Part shown: positions 1 through 7,895 of the stretch, one piece after another
Layout: every line of letters starts with the position of its first letter
Position numbering within the stretch: position 1 is the stretch's first letter
DNA from: JANQRV01 sp964533785
GTDB taxonomy: Bacteria; Bacteroidota; Bacteroidia; Chitinophagales; Saprospiraceae
Direction of reading: 5' to 3'
DNA length: 18,013 nt
Assembly (NCBI GenBank): GCA_964533785.1
Contig: CAZHNG010000113.1
Span: 1 to 18,013, forward strand
Notes under the pieces: model-generated
Database searches by the model: none
The model's input: the letters and a program-made list of their open reading frames with translations, nothing else
What the model was told of the DNA's origin: nothing
Made by a program: the position numbers and the translations under genes

Positions 1-8
1 CGTAGATT

Positions 9-1229
9 ATGGCAAAATGTTTTGCACTCCTGGGTTGGAGCTTACCCGTCATAGAAAGTATGCAAAAAGCGCAAAAACCGTTTGTAGTGGTTTCTTTTCC
101 AGAATTTGAAGCTTACGCAAAGGAAAATCACATTCCTTTTGTGGGCTATCAATTGGATGAATTTGGCAGCCACTCGAATTCCAAAGCATTGGCGGAGTTA
201 TTAGCGCCTTACAATGTAGATGTGGCTGTCCCCTTATATGAAGAAACAGTAGAGTGGGCCGGTGCACTCAACTCCTTGTACTGGAATGATCCACGAGTGC
301 TCAACCGCGCCTTTCTATTCAGGAATAAAGCGATCATGAAACGTAAAGCCCTACTAGGCGGCTTGAAAGTAGGCCTTTTTGAAGAAGTCTACACCCAAGA
401 GCAGGTACACAAAGTTCTCTAGCGCCTGAATGAGGCAGAATTACAACTGCCCGGCGAAGATGATGCCTGGTTTCACGTCAAACCATTTGCATCTGCGGGC
501 ACAGTGGGCCATCGTTTTATCAAATCCCGCCAGGATATCGACAATAAAATCCGGATGACTGATTTCCCCTGCCTGGTAGAAAGCCATTTGTCGGGCTATG
601 AGTTTTCTTGTGAAGCCTTCATCCACGGCGGAAAGATCCAGTTCCTGAACCTAACGGAATACGTCAAGTTGGGGTATTCTAATTTCATTCCGGCGGGACG
701 GGAGTTAGAATCTAAGAGAAGCTTGATAGAAAGAGAAGTACAAAAATTAGTGAATATTTTCGGCTTTAAATATGGGATGATCCACCCGGAATGGTTTATC
801 AACGATGCAGGGGAGTTGAATTTCGGAGAAGTAGCCTGCCGCATCCCCGGAGGTCATATATTGGAGTTGGCATCACAGGCATACGGTTTTGACGCATTAT
901 TAGCCTTCGTACTATGCCACGATCCGTCAATGTCCCAGGAAGAACTAGATGCTTTGTTTGCTCCTACCAGAAACTTTCCCCAAAAATATTATGGTAATGT
1001 GATGATCTTTCCACAGCAAGGACAAATATCCAAACTTGTTATACCCGAATCGCTAAGGAATGAGCCTTACTATTTGGATAATAACCTGATCGAGCCATTA
1101 CAGCCAATGAAGATCGGAGGAAGAGAAGGTTTTGGCAACCATTTCGGTACTGTAAATTTTGTCGGTGAAGATCCAGCCAGGATTAGAACCTTACTTAAAG
1201 AGTATCAGGATGTCCAATTTTATCTGTAA
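9..1229 (+). pseudogene. ATP-grasp carboxylate-amine (amino acid/peptide) ligase, interrupted by an in-frame TAG
   Basis: ATP-grasp enzymes activate a carboxylate as acyl phosphate and join it to an amine. The reading frame from ATG 9 is open to a TAG at 420-422 and then stays open in the same frame to TAA at 1227-1229. If the TAG is counted as codon 138, the product has 406 residues, a normal length for a stand-alone ligase. The glycine-rich ATP loop KPFASAGTVG lies at about residues 158-167, just after the stop. The Mg/ATP-binding strand GEVACRIPGG lies at about 273-282, with E274 and R278. The C-terminal part (about 310-406) resembles the extra C-terminal domain of L-amino-acid ligases. 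The stop separates the N-terminal domain from the ATP loop, so neither piece alone should be active. A CAG-to-TAG change would explain it. A GTG at 504 could start the C-terminal piece but would omit the KPF loop. The stop codon overlaps the next gene (TAATG), so the two were built to be co-translated. Substrates cannot be read from the sequence. Confidence 0.8.
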
Positions 1230-3199
1230 TGCCAAAAACAAATTCGATAATGGCTGTATTTTCACAAGACCATGCAAATCATTTTCTTTATTTGCTGGAC
1301 CAATATCAAAGCGCACTTCCCCTTACAAAAGAACTGAAGCGCAAAAAGTTGCTCAGCCAAGCTGACATATTGGCCAGTTCTGAGGAAGGCCTACAGTTGT
1401 TGTACGAGCAAATACCGGTTTTGAGTGAAAACGGTTTGTTCGATGATACGGTTTGGGCTTCGCCGAAAGGCTTGGTTCCTTCGCTTATCAGTGGCACCTT
1501 ACTGGGCTCTTATCCCAGTAATATTTTCGAAGTTTTAAGCGAGCTGAGGTTGCTGGCCCTCAGTAAAGGGGATCTTAAAATGGAAAATATTGAGCAATCC
1601 TGGGCGATTGATTTCCTGAAGGAAGCTATTGTCGAGAATTTTGATCTTGCCTACGAAGATTTTAAGCATCCGCGGTGGGGGGTATACCAACCTTCAGATC
1701 TGAAAAAGATCAAGACGCTTTTTTCATTCTTATTACAATATGTTCCTCTGGATAGTTTGAAAAAGAAACTATTGAATGAGATAGAGACGCTCACCGCTCA
1801 CCGCCCGATCGTTACGAATAAGGTTGAACAGATCATTATTGCCGTTCACGATCATATTGATCTTGACCCTGCTGAAGATACGGATAGAAGATTAATGGTA
1901 TTTACTGAGATCTTTTTTCGTTATCCGCCCGGAAAATGGGAGCATTTATTTGCCAAGTGGGGGAGTAGAAAGCTCAAAATGGAGTGCGAGCGGTGTGGCA
2001 AGGATATGGCAGAGACGGGATTGGTTTCCCAGTTTCACTTGGCCTTATTACAACATATAACAAAAGAGAAATCAGATCTTATTCCGCGTTGCCTTTCTTT
2101 GAATCCTCACGGCATCGCCGAGTTCAACCGGCATAAGGAAGATGTGGTATCTATTATCCAGGAGTTTATTACACTTGCTAACCGGCAATCCGTATACGGC
2201 CTGCGAAAGGTGCTCGAACGGAGTCTGCTATCGCGTAAACTGATCTTCCATGCTCTGGAAAGATTAAAAAGTATCAATATACACCCGGAAATTGCCGAAC
2301 GGCTAGTCATCGGAAATATGAGTGGTTACGAAGCTACCCCGAAGCAACTGTTGATGGGCGGGATCTACGCTTTACTGGGACAGCCTCTGGGCGTCCGGCA
2401 AGGTAACAATCCAACTTGCCAGTCAGCGCGGGCCTTGAGTATGTGGAGCCGCCACGACCCGGGAAAATTGATCAATATGCTGATCGATGCTGCTTCTACC
2501 AATAATATTATTTTCAGATATGAAGGTGACCTGATCGAGTCAGCAGAAGTGCTTCAAGGCGTAGCGGACCGGATAGATTTTAAGTTGGATTACGTATCGA
2601 TCGTTTTGGTGCCCCATCTCGACCGGATCTACAATGAAATGATGAAACGGGCTTCAATGAGTCATATTGGTAAGGACCCGCACATTTCGGTCAATCCTGC
2701 CTTTTACGGGCATTGGATCCAAACGGGTTTTGTGTCGGCTTACGATCCATTAGTTGCCAGTATTGTAAATTACGAAGATTTTGTGGGGATATTTTACGCA
2801 TCATATCACCCTGAATACAATGGCGGTCATTCTTTGGCATATCCGGTTCCATTGGGTATATTTATCACTGATACAACGGGAAAGATGCGCGGATTTCACG
2901 CTATTTCGTTGTTGCGTGTGCAAAAAGACGCGAAAGAAGAATGGAGATGTTACTTTTTTAACCCCAATAGTGAAGGACCGCAAGATTGGGGACTAGGTAT
3001 CCGACCGACCGTTGCGAGTAACGGGGAATTGGCGGGTGAATCTTCTCTGCCATTTGCTGAATTTGTTTCCAGAGTCTATGCTTACCACTACAACCAATTG
3101 CAACTGGGGGATAAACACATTCACATTCCTCAGGAGATCATTACGAACGTAAAGCGCTTGGCCAAAGAAAGTTGGGGACGGAGCTACAACTGGAAATGA
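1229..3199 (+). CDS. large protein of unknown function with candidate Cys-His-Asn hydrolase-like C-terminal domain
   Basis: I do not recognise the family of this 656-residue protein. Residues 1-380 look alpha-helical, with no signal peptide or membrane segment, and contain a CERCGKDM stretch near residue 254 that could bind metal. The C-terminal part carries three blocks reminiscent of papain/transglutaminase-fold enzymes. Cys397 sits in NNPTCQSARALSMW at the start of a likely helix. His557 sits in RGFHAISLL, on a likely strand. Asn578 sits in CYFFNPNSEG, about twenty residues further on. The order Cys, His, Asn and the spacing fit a cysteine-protease-like triad, but this is pattern reading and not a family match. 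The start ATG overlaps the stop of the ATP-grasp gene by one base, so the two are probably translationally coupled and act together. The protein could be an amidase or peptidase, an acyl or peptidyl transferase, or a non-catalytic relative. It is followed by 218 bases without a gene. Confidence 0.75.
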   Translation: MPKTNSIMAVFSQDHANHFLYLLDQYQSALPLTKELKRKKLLSQADILASSEEGLQLLYEQIPVLSENGLFDDTVWASPKGLVPSLISGTLLGSYPSNIFEVLSELRLLALSKGDLKMENIEQSWAIDFLKEAIVENFDLAYEDFKHPRWGVYQPSDLKKIKTLFSFLLQYVPLDSLKKKLLNEIETLTAHRPIVTNKVEQIIIAVHDHIDLDPAEDTDRRLMVFTEIFFRYPPGKWEHLFAKWGSRKLKMECERCGKDMAETGLVSQFHLALLQHITKEKSDLIPRCLSLNPHGIAEFNRHKEDVVSIIQEFITLANRQSVYGLRKVLERSLLSRKLIFHALERLKSINIHPEIAERLVIGNMSGYEATPKQLLMGGIYALLGQPLGVRQGNNPTCQSARALSMWSRHDPGKLINMLIDAASTNNIIFRYEGDLIESAEVLQGVADRIDFKLDYVSIVLVPHLDRIYNEMMKRASMSHIGKDPHISVNPAFYGHWIQTGFVSAYDPLVASIVNYEDFVGIFYASYHPEYNGGHSLAYPVPLGIFITDTTGKMRGFHAISLLRVQKDAKEEWRCYFFNPNSEGPQDWGLGIRPTVASNGELAGESSLPFAEFVSRVYAYHYNQLQLGDKHIHIPQEIITNVKRLAKESWGRSYNWK

Positions 3200-3261
3200 G
3201 TTAAATACAGGGCTTAGATACTATAACCGGTATACTTGATGGCACTGGCTGTAAAAATCTC

Positions 3262-3282
3262 GGAGGTTCAGGCCTCACCTCC
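3262..3282. repeat. short inverted repeat in the 3200-3417 gap
   Basis: GGAGGT (3262-3267) and ACCTCC (3277-3282) form a six-base-pair stem with a nine-base loop. It is GC-rich but has only a short, interrupted T-tract after it, so it is at best a weak terminator of the upstream two-gene unit or part of a leader of the racemase operon. The rest of the 218-base gap shows no open reading frame of note, no recognisable riboswitch and no clear Bacteroidota promoter. Confidence 0.3.
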
Positions 3283-3417
3283 CTTTCGTTCTTTGAATTG
3301 GTGGTGTTAAGAGTTAATGAAATAATGCCCCTAAATCCAAAGGTCGGCATCTTCAAAAGGTAGATAATTGCCCCCTTTAATAACTAATAACAACCAACTC
3401 AAAACAATAATATTCAA

Positions 3418-4611
3418 ATGGTAGAAATTAAACAACCACCAGTAAATATAAGGAGTGTACGGCACTCTTCACGGATCGAACTGAGTCAGTCCGCACTAAA
3501 AAAGAACATCAATTTTTTGAGGCGGAAAATCGGTACGCACCCTATTCTTTCATGTGTTGTAAAAGCAAACGCTTATGGCCACGGCATTCCACAGATGGTA
3601 CATATGCTGGAAAAATGTGGAGTCAATCACTTTTCAGTTGCTTCAGCTTTTGAAGCGGAACAGGTATTGAAATGCCTGAAGACGGACAGTGAAATCATGA
3701 TCATGGGTATTTTGTACAATGAAGATGTATCCTGGGCCATTGAAAATGATATTTCTTTTTTTGTTTTTGATATTCCTAGATTAGAATTGGCATTAGAAGA
3801 AAGTAAGAAGCTCGGTAAAAAGGCACATATTCATTTAGAGATAGAAACAGGCACCAACCGGACCGGATTAAGTGATCATTATGTTTCTAAAGCTTTAAAA
3901 ATTTTGAAACAGCATAAGGAGCATCTTCATTTTCGAGGTGTATGCACGCATTTGAGTGGTGCGGAATCACTGAGCAACCAATTCAGGGTAGAACAACAAA
4001 TAGCGCATTTTAAAAAAGTATTGAGCCGGTTAAAAAGAAATAAATGCGAACCAGATCTCATACACATGGCTTGTTCGGCAGCGGTTTTGACCATGCCCGA
4101 AACCCATTATGACCTGGTACGAGTAGGTGTTTCTACCTACGGGTTTTGGCCCAGTAAAGATACTTATTACAAACATTTGAGGCAGATTAACAAGAAAAAA
4201 GATAACCCATTATCCCGGGTAATTGCCTGGAAAACTGATGTAATGGACGTGAAAAAGGTTGAAAAAGGAGCCTTTATTGGTTACGGAACTGCCTATCAGG
4301 CCACGCGTGATATGCTGGTAGCGGTGCTGCCGGTTGGTTATAGCAACGGCTACCCAAGAGGACAATCCAATAACGGCTACGTTCTAATTAGAGGTAAGAA
4401 AGCACCGATCACGGGTTTAATCAATATGAATCTTTTTATGGTCGACGTGACGGATATACCAGGCGTAAGAATTGGTGATGAGGTGGTTTTAATTGGAAAA
4501 CAAAAAAATAATGTCATCAATGTGAGTTCCTTTACCAATTATACTCAATTATTAAACAACGAGATGCTCAGTCGTTTACCGAAGGCTATCCCGAGAATCA
4601 TTATAAAATAG
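3418..4611 (+). CDS. alanine racemase-family fold-type III PLP enzyme (divergent)
   Basis: Alanine racemases interconvert L- and D-amino acids using PLP. The 397-residue protein has the PLP-lysine motif VVKANAYGHG (Lys49), the second catalytic base Tyr289 in GYGTAY, the VGYSNGYPR motif, and a C-terminal RLPKAIPRI stretch matching the usual RVPR end. Several positions differ from classical Alr. The carbamylated lysine of the KxDTGMxRLG motif is replaced by Glu141 (EIETGTNRTG), with Arg148 retained. The CMDQ loop reads NMNL, so its Met (337) is kept while Asp is replaced by Asn338. These changes touch substrate- and anion-binding positions and suggest a substrate other than alanine, possibly a basic amino acid such as ornithine. 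That is inference. It begins a tightly spaced run with argB (10 bases to the preferred argB ATG), argD and argC, so it probably shares their transcript. It is less likely to be the sole housekeeping alr. Confidence 0.85.
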   Translation: MVEIKQPPVNIRSVRHSSRIELSQSALKKNINFLRRKIGTHPILSCVVKANAYGHGIPQMVHMLEKCGVNHFSVASAFEAEQVLKCLKTDSEIMIMGILYNEDVSWAIENDISFFVFDIPRLELALEESKKLGKKAHIHLEIETGTNRTGLSDHYVSKALKILKQHKEHLHFRGVCTHLSGAESLSNQFRVEQQIAHFKKVLSRLKRNKCEPDLIHMACSAAVLTMPETHYDLVRVGVSTYGFWPSKDTYYKHLRQINKKKDNPLSRVIAWKTDVMDVKKVEKGAFIGYGTAYQATRDMLVAVLPVGYSNGYPRGQSNNGYVLIRGKKAPITGLINMNLFMVDVTDIPGVRIGDEVVLIGKQKNNVINVSSFTNYTQLLNNEMLSRLPKAIPRIIIK

Positions 4612-4621
4612 ATTGTATACT

Positions 4622-5449
4622 ATGGAGCGAAAAACAGTAGTTATAAAATACGGGGGTAATGCTATGATCGATCCGGAAGTGAAAGAACGCGTTATCGAGA
4701 AAATAAAAGCTTTGAAAGACCAAGGTTTGAATGTAGTCTTGGTACACGGCGGCGGACCTTACATCAAGAAGATGCTGGAGTTGGCTAAGGTGGAATCCGT
4801 TTTTGTCAATGGTCACAGAGTAACGAGCCCTACCGCCCTAAAATACATTGAAATGACCTTAAAAGGGGAGGTTAATAGTATGTTGGTCAATTTATTGTCC
4901 AAGCAAGGTATAAAAGCTGTGGGGTTATCGGGTAAAGACGGCCAGACGGTTGTGGCTGAAAAGCGATACGATTTTGTTCACGAAAACGGCAATATCACGA
5001 AGAAAGACCTTGGTCAAGTAGGCAACGTAAAAGCAGTTCATCCTGCTCTCATTGACGTTTTACTGAAAAATGGGTTTTTACCCGTTTTGGCCTGTATCGC
5101 TTCGGATGAAGAAGGCAATGACTATAATATCAATGCCGATATGTTCGCCGGCCATATTGCCGGTCATCTGAAAGCTGATCATTACCTGGTCTTAACGGAT
5201 GTGGATGGTCTTTTGAAGAAAGTCGATGATCCGTCTTCATTAATCCATAAGATCCGCCTCAAAGAATTGATCCCGCTGATAGGTACCGTGATCAAAGGTG
5301 GTATGCTGCCTAAAGTGGAGTCTTGCCAGATCGCTTTGCAGCAGGGGGCTAAATCCGCACGTATTATCAACGGCACCAAACCGGACATGATATCTTCAGC
5401 TATTTTTAACAACAACAACCTTACAGGAACAGAAATATGTATTCAGTAG
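4622..5449 (+). CDS. argB: acetylglutamate kinase
   Basis: ArgB phosphorylates the gamma-carboxylate of N-acetylglutamate, the second step of ornithine synthesis, in the cytoplasm. It is an amino acid kinase-fold protein of 275 residues, close to the usual 260-300. Visible motifs are IKYGGNAM (Lys9, phosphoryl-transfer lysine), VHGGGP (42-46), NGHRVTS with Arg66 in the acetylglutamate site, GLSGKDG, YNINADMFA, LVLTDVDGLL, and the KGGMLPK lysine motif near the C-terminus. ATG 4622 is chosen over TTG 4613 because the family starts right before the first beta strand and no upstream residues are needed. The gene starts 10 bases after the racemase-like gene and overlaps argD by 13 bases, indicating one operon. 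The pocket residues GHR and HGGGPY differ slightly from the common GLR and HGGGPE, so a variant substrate is possible but not demonstrated. Confidence 0.93.
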   Translation: MERKTVVIKYGGNAMIDPEVKERVIEKIKALKDQGLNVVLVHGGGPYIKKMLELAKVESVFVNGHRVTSPTALKYIEMTLKGEVNSMLVNLLSKQGIKAVGLSGKDGQTVVAEKRYDFVHENGNITKKDLGQVGNVKAVHPALIDVLLKNGFLPVLACIASDEEGNDYNINADMFAGHIAGHLKADHYLVLTDVDGLLKKVDDPSSLIHKIRLKELIPLIGTVIKGGMLPKVESCQIALQQGAKSARIINGTKPDMISSAIFNNNNLTGTEICIQ

Positions 5450-6642
5450 AAACGATTACGAACAAAGCTTTACATGAAACCGATAAAGCGTTTCATTTAA
5501 ATACTTACAACCGATTTCCCATTGCATTCAAATACGGTCGCGGTTGCTACTTATGGGATGTAGAAGGGAAACGTTACCTGGATGCTTTAGCCGGCATCGC
5601 GGTCAATAATCTGGGGCACTGTCATCCCAATGTAGTCAAAGCCATTCAAATGCAGGCTGCAAGATTGATGACTGCCTCTAACTTTTTTATTACCGAACCA
5701 CAGGTGAAACTAGCGGAAAAGCTGGTTATCAAATCGGGGATGGATAAAGTCTTCTTTGGTAATAGCGGAGTGGAGGCGATAGAAGGTGCTTTTAAGTTTG
5801 CCCGCAAACATGCACACAGCATTGGTAGAGGTGGCGGTATCGTAGCGATGGAAAATTGTTTTCACGGCCGTTCCCTGGCGGCTATTGCTACGGGAAAAGA
5901 AAAACAACGCAAAGGGTTTGATCCTATACCGCATGGGTTTTATCGCATTCCGTTTAATGACATAGAAGCGGTAAAGGGTATGTTATCCGATGAGATCGGG
6001 GCCATCGTTTTGGAACCCGTACAAGGAGAAGGAGGAATACGGCCAGTCGACCCTGATTATCTGTTTGCTTTGCGTGAGCTGTGTGATCAGGAAGGTATCG
6101 TGTTGATCTTTGATGAAATTCAATGTGGTATTGCGCGTACCGGAAAGTTTTTTGCGAAATGTCATTACGGGATACAGCCCGATATCATCACGCTGGCTAA
6201 AGGCTTAGGAAACGGCATTCCTATTGGTGCGTTCCTGACGAATAAAAAAGTGAGTGATGTCGTAGAATACGGTGATCACGGTACTACATTCGGCGGTAAT
6301 GCTTTAGCTTGTGCCGCTGCCCTGGCAACCATCGAAACCATCGAAGAGGAAAAAATCACCGAGCGGGCACTTAAATATGGTGAAATACTAAAACAGCAAC
6401 TCAAAAATGTACTAGGAAATCATCCTTCGCTTAAAGAGATCCGGGGCTTGGGACTGATGATCGGGGTGGAATTTGATTTTGAGGTTAAACCCCTGGTGAT
6501 CGAAATGCTGAAACACGGCGTGATCGCCAATGCTACCGATCAGACCGTCTTAAGGTTGGTCCCTCCTCTCATCATAACCGAAGAGGAAATTGAATTTCTG
6601 GTATCGGTCATCGTAAAGTCCATGCAAAATCTCAATTTATAA
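5437..6642 (+). CDS. argD: acetylornithine aminotransferase
   Basis: ArgD is a class III PLP aminotransferase that transfers an amino group from glutamate to N-acetylglutamate semialdehyde, giving N-acetylornithine. The 401-residue length is typical. The sequence shows the N-terminal LDALAGIAVNNLGHCHP block, the cofactor loop FGNSGVEAIEGAFKFAR, the FHGRSLAA motif, the acidic IFDEIQCGIARTG motif whose Asp contacts the PLP ring, and the Schiff-base Lys255 in TLAKGLGNGIPIGA, followed by GTTFGGNALAC. The loop reads GVEAIEGA instead of the common GAEANEAA, a modest difference near the phosphate-binding turn. Its ATG lies inside the end of argB (13-base overlap), and argC begins two bases after its stop, so translation is closely coupled. 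Related ornithine or succinylornithine transaminases are alternatives, but argC and argB next door favour the acetyl pathway. Confidence 0.93.
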   Translation: MYSVETITNKALHETDKAFHLNTYNRFPIAFKYGRGCYLWDVEGKRYLDALAGIAVNNLGHCHPNVVKAIQMQAARLMTASNFFITEPQVKLAEKLVIKSGMDKVFFGNSGVEAIEGAFKFARKHAHSIGRGGGIVAMENCFHGRSLAAIATGKEKQRKGFDPIPHGFYRIPFNDIEAVKGMLSDEIGAIVLEPVQGEGGIRPVDPDYLFALRELCDQEGIVLIFDEIQCGIARTGKFFAKCHYGIQPDIITLAKGLGNGIPIGAFLTNKKVSDVVEYGDHGTTFGGNALACAAALATIETIEEEKITERALKYGEILKQQLKNVLGNHPSLKEIRGLGLMIGVEFDFEVKPLVIEMLKHGVIANATDQTVLRLVPPLIITEEEIEFLVSVIVKSMQNLNL

Positions 6643-6644
6643 TA

Positions 6645-7682
6645 ATGACAAAAATAAAAGCAGGCATTGTGGGGGCTACCGGGTTTACAGGTGCAGAACT
6701 GGTTCGTTTGTTATACCAGCATCCAATGGTCGAGATTGAGGCGATTACCTCAGAATCGAAAACGGGAGCTTCCTTTGCCGATATTCATCCGCATTTTTAC
6801 CATATTATTGAACAGTCACTTCGCTCGGCGGATACAATTCCCGCGTTGAACCTGGATGTGGTGTTTTTAGCGCTGCCGCACGGCGTTTCCATGGAATACG
6901 TGAAAAAATTCGCAGAAACACCTTTAAAGATCATTGATCTATCCGGTGATTTTCGACTTTCGGGAAAAGAGATATACGAGCATTGGTACAACAAACCGCA
7001 TCATTATCCGGAAGGATTTGGAAAATCAGCTTACGGACTTCCTGAGTTGCACGGTACGGCTATACGCGAAAGTTATTTAATTGCGAATCCGGGTTGTTAT
7101 CCTACAAGTTCGATTATTGCCCTTGCGCCTTTGGTGAAGAACGGTTTGATCCGGGAAGAGGAAATTATCATTGATGCGAAATCCGGCGTGACGGGAGCGG
7201 GAGTGAAACCCAAGCCAGGTACCCACTTTTCCAGCGTAAATGACAATTTTAATAGCTACGGACTCAAAAAGCACCGGCATACCGTAGAAATAGAGGAGCA
7301 ATTGACTCAGTTGTCCGCGCACAATATCACCTTGCAGTTTACACCACATCTATTGCCGGTAGACCGGGGGATTCTGGCTACTGTTTATACCCGGCCGAAA
7401 CAATCCATGGATCAACAACTGTTGGATGAAGTTTACCAGGACTTTTATGCAGAGCATCCTTTTGTGAGATGGCGGCAGTCGCCTCCTGGCATCAAGGATG
7501 TCAGGGGCACTAATTATTGTGATCTGTACGCGGTATACGATGAACGGACAGACCGGATCATTACGCTTTCGGCCATTGATAATTTAGTGAAGGGAGCAGC
7601 CGGCCAGGCAATCCAGAATATGAATATTATGTTTAATTTGGATGAGCGGATGGGGCTGGATGTGGTGCCTATGAAGCCTTGA
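6645..7682 (+). CDS. argC: N-acetyl-gamma-glutamyl-phosphate reductase
   Basis: ArgC reduces N-acetylglutamyl phosphate with NADPH to the semialdehyde used by ArgD. The 345-residue product has an N-terminal Rossmann motif GIVGATGFTGAEL (about 8-20), DVVFLALPHGVS, the IDLSGDFRL stretch, the active-site Cys151 in ANPGCYPTS, GVTGAGVKP, and the conserved His212 in KKHRHTVEIE, followed by TPHLLPVDRGI. It is complete and of type 1 length. It starts two bases after the argD stop. Downstream lies a 213-base gap containing a large inverted repeat structure that separates it from argJ. Confidence 0.95.
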   Translation: MTKIKAGIVGATGFTGAELVRLLYQHPMVEIEAITSESKTGASFADIHPHFYHIIEQSLRSADTIPALNLDVVFLALPHGVSMEYVKKFAETPLKIIDLSGDFRLSGKEIYEHWYNKPHHYPEGFGKSAYGLPELHGTAIRESYLIANPGCYPTSSIIALAPLVKNGLIREEEIIIDAKSGVTGAGVKPKPGTHFSSVNDNFNSYGLKKHRHTVEIEEQLTQLSAHNITLQFTPHLLPVDRGILATVYTRPKQSMDQQLLDEVYQDFYAEHPFVRWRQSPPGIKDVRGTNYCDLYAVYDERTDRIITLSAIDNLVKGAAGQAIQNMNIMFNLDERMGLDVVPMKP

Positions 7683-7742
7683 TCTTTTAGATGTTAGACT
7701 AGATACGTTAAACGGGGTGACGTTAATTTTTAATTTTATTTG

Positions 7743-7850
7743 GTTTATGATGTTTGTGAGGTTTATGATGTTTATAGTGTTTATAAGGTTGATATGTTTA
7801 TATAAACTCCATAAACCCCATAAACCCCATCAACCTCACAAACTCTATAA
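7743..7850. repeat. 9-bp-period inverted tandem repeat (large imperfect hairpin) between argC and argJ
   Basis: The left arm is a run of nine-base units starting at 7743: GTTTATGAT, GTTTGTGAG, GTTTATGAT, GTTTATAGT, GTTTATAAG, then two slightly shorter units. The right arm from about 7802 runs as ATAAACTCC, ATAAACCCC, ATAAACCCC, ATCAACCTC, ACAAACTCT. The two arms are complementary. They meet in the perfect palindrome GTTTATATAAAC (7796-7807), and the outer parts contain the exact 12-base pair GTTTGTGAGGTT (7752-7763) and AACCTCACAAAC (7832-7843). The transcript would fold into one stem of around fifty base pairs with mismatches. It fills most of the argC-argJ gap, so it may terminate, attenuate or stabilise the argC end of the message, or be a dispersed intergenic repeat of this genome. 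No CDS overlaps it. Confidence 0.85.
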
Positions 7851-7895
7851 GTCGCTGGTGACTATTCGTTAACTAAAAACTAATCATTTACAGAA

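Noticed and set aside
420..422. TAG read as a sense codon by genome-wide code change
   Set aside because: Several intact genes in the window use TAG as their normal stop.
4613..4621. TTG start for argB three codons upstream
   Set aside because: ATG 4622 fits the family N-terminus and needs no rare start.
7743..7850. CRISPR array
   Set aside because: Units are nine bases with no spacers and run in opposite directions in the two halves.
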